Shown here: positions 14,906 through 17,533 of the stretch, piece after piece
Layout of the letters: every line of letters starts with the position of its first letter
Numbering within the stretch: position 1 is the stretch's first letter
DNA from: Sediminibacterium ginsengisoli
GTDB taxonomy: Bacteria; Bacteroidota; Bacteroidia; Chitinophagales; Chitinophagaceae
Reading direction: 5' to 3'
NCBI GenBank assembly: GCA_945860335.1
Contig: CAMAQW010000015.1
Location: forward strand, 1-17,533
DNA: 17,533 nucleotides
Notes under the pieces: generated by a model
Databases searched by the model: none
Told to the model about the DNA's origin: nothing
Seen by the model: the letters and a program-made list of their open reading frames with translations, nothing else
Program-made: the position numbers and the translations under genes

Positions 14906-15957
14906 TAAAGCCTTCTATTTCTCCATCCATCACAGGACCCACATTACCTACTTCATAATCGGTACGGTGATCCTTAATCATTTTATAGGGATGAAATACA
15001 TAGCTCCTAATTTGACTTCCCCACTCTATCTTTTTCTTGTTGGCATTAGTAGCATTCAGGGCTTCTTGGCGTTTGCGTAGCTCTTCTTCGTATAATCTAC
15101 TCTTTAGCATCTTTAATGCAAGCTCTCTATTTTCACCTTGGGTTCTAGCCTGCTGGCACTCTACTATAAAACCACTAGGTCCATGTTTTAAACGAACGGC
15201 GGTTTCTACTTTATTTACGTTTTGACCACCACTACCACCACTTCTGTAAAACGCCCATTCTAAATCGGCAGGGTTAACGGTAATTTCTATGGTGTCATCA
15301 ATTAGTGGATATACATATACAGAGGCAAAAGAGGTATGCCTTCTGGCATTGCTATCAAATGGAGAAATGCGCACGAGACGATGCACCCCACTTTCTGCTT
15401 TTAAAAACCCGTAGGCAAAGTCCCCTTCAAATTGTAGGGTTGCACTTTTTATACCGGCGCCATCACCAGCCTGAAAATCTATTTCGGTTACTTTCCATCC
15501 TTGCTTTTCGCCATACATGCGGTACATGCGAAGTAACATTTCGGCCCAGTCTTGGCTTTCTGTTCCACCAGCACCCGGATTAATTTGTAAAACGGCCGTG
15601 AGCTCGTCTTCGGGTTTATTGAGCGTACTTTTAAATTCGGCTTCTTCTATTTGCTCAAGAGCGGTACCATGCGCCTCTTTGGTTTCTTCTTCGGTGGCAT
15701 CACCAGATTTCCAAAATTCGAATAGTGTTGCAAAATCTTCTACACTACTTTCTACTTGTTTGAAAAGCTTTAACCAATATTCGTTTACTTTAATTTCTTT
15801 CATGATGCCAGTAGCTCTGGTGTTGTCATCCCAGAAGCCAGGCGAAAGCGAAAGTTGCTTGTCTGTATCTACTTTATATATGCGGTTCTCAACGTCAAAG
15901 AAACCTCCTCAAAACCGTCACTCGGTCTCTCATATACTTAATCTGCTCTTGTGTCAT
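14865..15957 (-). CDS. prfB: Peptide chain release factor 2, expressed by programmed +1 frameshift
   Basis: RF2 ends translation at UAA and UGA. The frame starts at ATG 15957-15955 (MTQEQIKYMRDRVTVLRRFL), meets TGA at 15897-15895, then resumes in the +1 frame at GAC 15896 (DVENRIYKVDTDKQLSL) and runs to TAG at 14865. The product is 20 + 343 = 363 residues, matching the usual 365 or so. The in-phase part alone, from ATG 15803, would be 312 residues and lack the N-terminal helices. The stop-codon recognition tripeptide SPF is at full-length 198-200. The peptidyl-hydrolysis motif GGQ (SGGSGGQNVNKVETAVRL) is at 243-245, the same 45-residue spacing as in E. coli. The gene lies about 30 bases downstream of rnpB and converges on nhaA with a 41-bp overlap. 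TGA is an RF2 codon, so the frameshift is autoregulatory: low RF2 lets ribosomes pause and shift. Confidence 0.97.
15894..15909 (-). promoter_or_regulatory. Programmed +1 frameshift signal of prfB
   Basis: On the minus strand AGGAGG (15909-15904) is followed by a three-base TTT codon and then CTTTGAC (15900-15894). This is the textbook RF2 arrangement: an internal Shine-Dalgarno-like block, CTT in the P site, a TGA that terminates slowly, and C as the next base. Slippage of the tRNA-Leu from CTT to TTT skips one T and restores the frame at GAC. The downstream protein matches RF2 immediately after the shift, which argues against a sequencing error. Confidence 0.96.
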
Positions 15958-15973
15958 ATCAAAACAATTAATT

Positions 15974-15981
15974 CAAAATAA
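15974..15981 (-). promoter_or_regulatory. Weak candidate -7 element for prfB
   Basis: The minus strand reads TTATTTTG, seven of eight positions of TAnnTTTG, 16 bases before the prfB ATG and overlapping the T-rich tail of rnpB. prfB could use this promoter or depend on read-through from rnpB; the sequence does not decide between them. Confidence 0.25.
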
Positions 15982-15987
15982 AAAAAA

Positions 15988-16359
15988 CCATAAGCCTCGT
16001 AAGCCGGATTCTGTTTCTAAACCATCATTTATCTAGTTGTATTATTACTAATACAATCTTGCTGCCTACCCTGGAACCCTTCCAATAAATTGGAATCAAA
16101 CGAGCCGCTTTCAAAGATTCCTATACATGGCATTACAACACCCAAGGTTTACCCTCCTTTGCTGTTACCAACAAAAGCTGTGAGCTCTTACCTCACATTT
16201 TCACCTGTGTCCGCTTTTTGCAAAACGGAAGTAATTTTCTGTGGCACTATCTCGCATTTATATGCTACCATATAAACGGCCGGCGCTTAACCGGTGGGTT
16301 GCCCTATGCTGTCCGGACTTTCCTAAGTGCCTAAGCACCTCGATGGTTCGGGCTTATGG
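15988..16359 (-). ncRNA. rnpB: RNase P RNA, bacterial type A
   Basis: The catalytic RNA that trims tRNA 5' leaders. The conserved 5' core TTAGGAAAGTCCGGACAGC and 3' core ACAGAATCCGGCTTA, which form P4, are both present, as is GGGTAGGCAGCAAGATTG with CTAGATAAATGATGG near the 3' end, as in E. coli. P1 pairs CCATAAGCC (16359-16351) with GGCTTATGG (15996-15988), nine perfect base pairs that set the ends at about 372 nt. P2 pairs AACCATC (16348-16342) with GATGGTT (16026-16020). Local hairpins include GTGC-TTAG-GCAC, TTTATATG-GTAG-CATATAAA, and TTGTATTA closed by a GNRA-type GTAA loop. A T-rich tail follows P1 and may end the transcript. The gene sits between the Smr gene (17-base gap) and prfB, all on the same strand. 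Confidence 0.97.
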
Positions 16360-16364
16360 AACTG

Positions 16365-16372
16365 CAAAGATA
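16365..16372 (-). promoter_or_regulatory. Candidate -7 promoter element for rnpB
   Basis: The minus strand reads TATCTTTG, an exact TAnnTTTG match, starting four bases after the Smr-gene stop. Its last base is six bases from the first base of P1 (16359), the spacing expected for a start site at the mature 5' end. Any -33 element would lie inside the last codons of the Smr gene; I see no good TTG there. Confidence 0.6.
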
Positions 16373-16376
16373 ACCT

Positions 16377-17399
16377 TTATTTAAAGAATATCTCTGTGGC
16401 ACCATACCCAAAGCGCGCATCGTATTGATTGATAAAGTGTTTGACCTCTCTTTTGGTCTTTAAAATGCTATGTAGTTCGTCTCTTAATACCCCTTCACCC
16501 ACCCCATGAATCACAATAAAAGAAGGCAAGCGGTGCGCTACAGCTAGGTCGTACCATTTGTCAAACTCACTTAATTGAATACCCATAATTTCGGTATTGG
16601 TTAAATGCAAAAAACTATTGGTGAGCTTTTCGATGTGAAGGTCTATTACTGTTCGGGGCGCCGGTAAATTTTCTTTAATTTTTTTAGCATCATACACTTT
16701 AAAACCGGCCGCAGCTAATTTAGATACATCAAAAGTTTCTACCACTGCCTCGTCTGGGTAGGCATCAAACAACAAATACGTAAGTGTAGGCTCGTTGTTT
16801 TCTTTTAATTTTTCGATGGCATTAAATACCTGCTTAGGTTTTAATTTAAGCATGGTTTCATAATGCGCTGCTTTGTATTTTACTTTTTGAAGTAAAGAAA
16901 AGTCTACACTAAAATTAGGTGTATCGTTGATGGCTTCAAACGCTAGGTCATGTAAATAAAAATCGTGAAAAGGTTGAATGGTGGCGTCTAATTCAAAATT
17001 TAAACTAGAAGACAAATACTGCTTGTAATGAAATCCATATGCAGTGGCCATGTTATTCACCAAATGCACTTTAAACGAAACAACAATTTCATCGTTAAAA
17101 TCGTCGAGTCCAAATTTGGGAATAAGGGTTAACCAAACGCCCGTTTCTTCTTTTACAGCCGTAGGCTTTGGTTTTTCGGTTGGAATATTATCAATAAACT
17201 GTTTAAGCGGCTTTTGATCCTGCACCAATTTTTTTTCTGTGAAGCGCTTAAAATAGGGAAAATCAATTTGATCCATGTAAGCCGGAAACTTTACGCCACG
17301 CACTTCAATCATCACCATTTTATCGTTGATAAAATCAACCACTTTTCCTTCTTCGTTGCTATGCAACACCAATATGTCGTCACCAATCTGATATTTCAT
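16377..17399 (-). CDS. DUF2027 / Smr-domain protein
   Basis: A 340-residue cytosolic protein of a Bacteroidota-typical architecture. The N-terminal part (about 1-55, with KYQIGDDILVLHSNEEGKVV and an FPYF end) looks like a small beta barrel. The middle (about 85-215) is a beta-rich DUF2027-like region. The C-terminal Smr domain (about 245-340) has VIDLHIEKL at 251-259 and IHGVGEGVLRDELH at 297-310, the two core Smr motifs; the first has Ile where many have Gly (LDLHG). Smr domains of MutS2 and related proteins bind or nick nucleic acid, some acting on mRNA of collided ribosomes. No MutS ATPase is present, so the role here is unknown. The ATG overlaps the stop of the upstream permease by one base (TAATG), so the two are coupled. 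The stop lies 17 bases from rnpB. Confidence 0.85.
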   Translation of the reverse strand: MKYQIGDDILVLHSNEEGKVVDFINDKMVMIEVRGVKFPAYMDQIDFPYFKRFTEKKLVQDQKPLKQFIDNIPTEKPKPTAVKEETGVWLTLIPKFGLDDFNDEIVVSFKVHLVNNMATAYGFHYKQYLSSSLNFELDATIQPFHDFYLHDLAFEAINDTPNFSVDFSLLQKVKYKAAHYETMLKLKPKQVFNAIEKLKENNEPTLTYLLFDAYPDEAVVETFDVSKLAAAGFKVYDAKKIKENLPAPRTVIDLHIEKLTNSFLHLTNTEIMGIQLSEFDKWYDLAVAHRLPSFIVIHGVGEGVLRDELHSILKTKREVKHFINQYDARFGYGATEIFFK

Positions 17400-17533
17400 T
17401 ACTGCGCAAGTTTACTTCTACGTCTACTATAAAAGAAGTAAATGGTTAAACCAATGCCCATCCATATAAAAAACCACATCCAGCTAATGGCCGGTATTTC
17501 AATCATTAAATAGAGGCAGCAAAGTGCACCTAC
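17399..17533 (-). CDS. Amino-acid permease (APC family), C-terminal fragment
   Basis: The last 44 codons of a gene entering from the right edge. The peptide begins VGALCCLYLMIEIPAISWMW, continues through FFIWMGIGLTIYFFYSRRRS and ends KLAQ. One and a half hydrophobic helices followed by an Arg-rich tail match the C-terminus of cationic amino-acid transporter (CAT)-type APC permeases, where a CLYLM segment, a Trp before the last helix, and IYFxYxRRxS recur. Only the end is visible, so substrate and full identity are inferred. The TAA shares its final A with the ATG of the DUF2027-Smr gene. Confidence 0.72.
   Translation of the reverse strand, partial: VGALCCLYLMIEIPAISWMWFFIWMGIGLTIYFFYSRRRSKLAQ

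Noticed and set aside
15803..15957. prfB as a broken gene or a sequencing frameshift
   Set aside because: The break falls exactly at AGGAGG-TTT-CTTTGAC, the known RF2 recoding site, and protein similarity resumes at the next codon.
15517..15981. 154-residue plus-strand ORF opposite the prfB 5' region
   Set aside because: It is antisense to RF2 coding sequence on both sides of the frameshift and resembles no protein I recognise.
16090..16275. 61-residue plus-strand ORF
   Set aside because: It is antisense to the core of rnpB, which is supported by conserved sequence and paired helices.

Overview
The window is about 17.5 kb of ordinary chromosome from a member of the Bacteroidota, most likely Chitinophagaceae or a close relative. 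Four things point there: the AT-rich composition; a secreted protein with a gliding-motility/type IX secretion C-terminal domain; start sites without Shine-Dalgarno sequences but several TAnnTTTG -7 promoter elements; and a DUF2027-Smr protein of the kind known from this phylum. I see no insertion sequence, integrase, phage gene, CRISPR array or toxin-antitoxin pair.

Layout. (1) 1-1859, minus strand: glnS followed 3 bases later by tilS, which runs off the left edge; both are translation genes. (2) 1900-3393, minus: an orphan histidine ammonia-lyase gene with a GTG start. (3) 3522-3628, plus: tRNA-Arg(TCT) with a clear intrinsic terminator. (4) 3679-7305, plus: a tight run of a type IX secreted Ig-repeat protein, uracil-DNA glycosylase (ung) and a PlsC-type acyltransferase. 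(5) 7288-14905: a cell-envelope block. lptD lies on the minus strand, divergent from a plus-strand run of periplasmic N-acetylmuramoyl-L-alanine amidase, MCE/MlaD protein, large LptA/OstA-like protein and NhaA antiporter, with gaps of 16, -1 and 0 bases. (6) 14865-17533, minus: an amino-acid permease (C-terminus only), DUF2027-Smr protein, RNase P RNA (rnpB), and release factor 2 (prfB).

prfB is not one open frame. It starts at 15957, reaches an in-frame TGA at codon 21, and continues in the +1 frame through a classical programmed frameshift site (AGGAGG, three bases, CTTTGAC), giving 363 residues. rnpB could be folded partly by eye: P1, P2 and three local hairpins close, which sets its ends at 15988-16359.

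Functionally the centre of the window groups LPS export to the outer membrane (LptD plus an LptA-like bridge), lipid trafficking (MlaD) and peptidoglycan cleavage (amidase). This looks like a linked envelope-biogenesis locus rather than a new defence or metabolic system. I did not find a clearly undescribed system. The best leads are the Shine-Dalgarno-driven frameshift in a lineage that does not use Shine-Dalgarno initiation, the unusually large LptA-like and MlaD proteins, a possible autoinhibitory insert in the amidase, and -7 elements so close to start codons that leaderless transcripts are possible.
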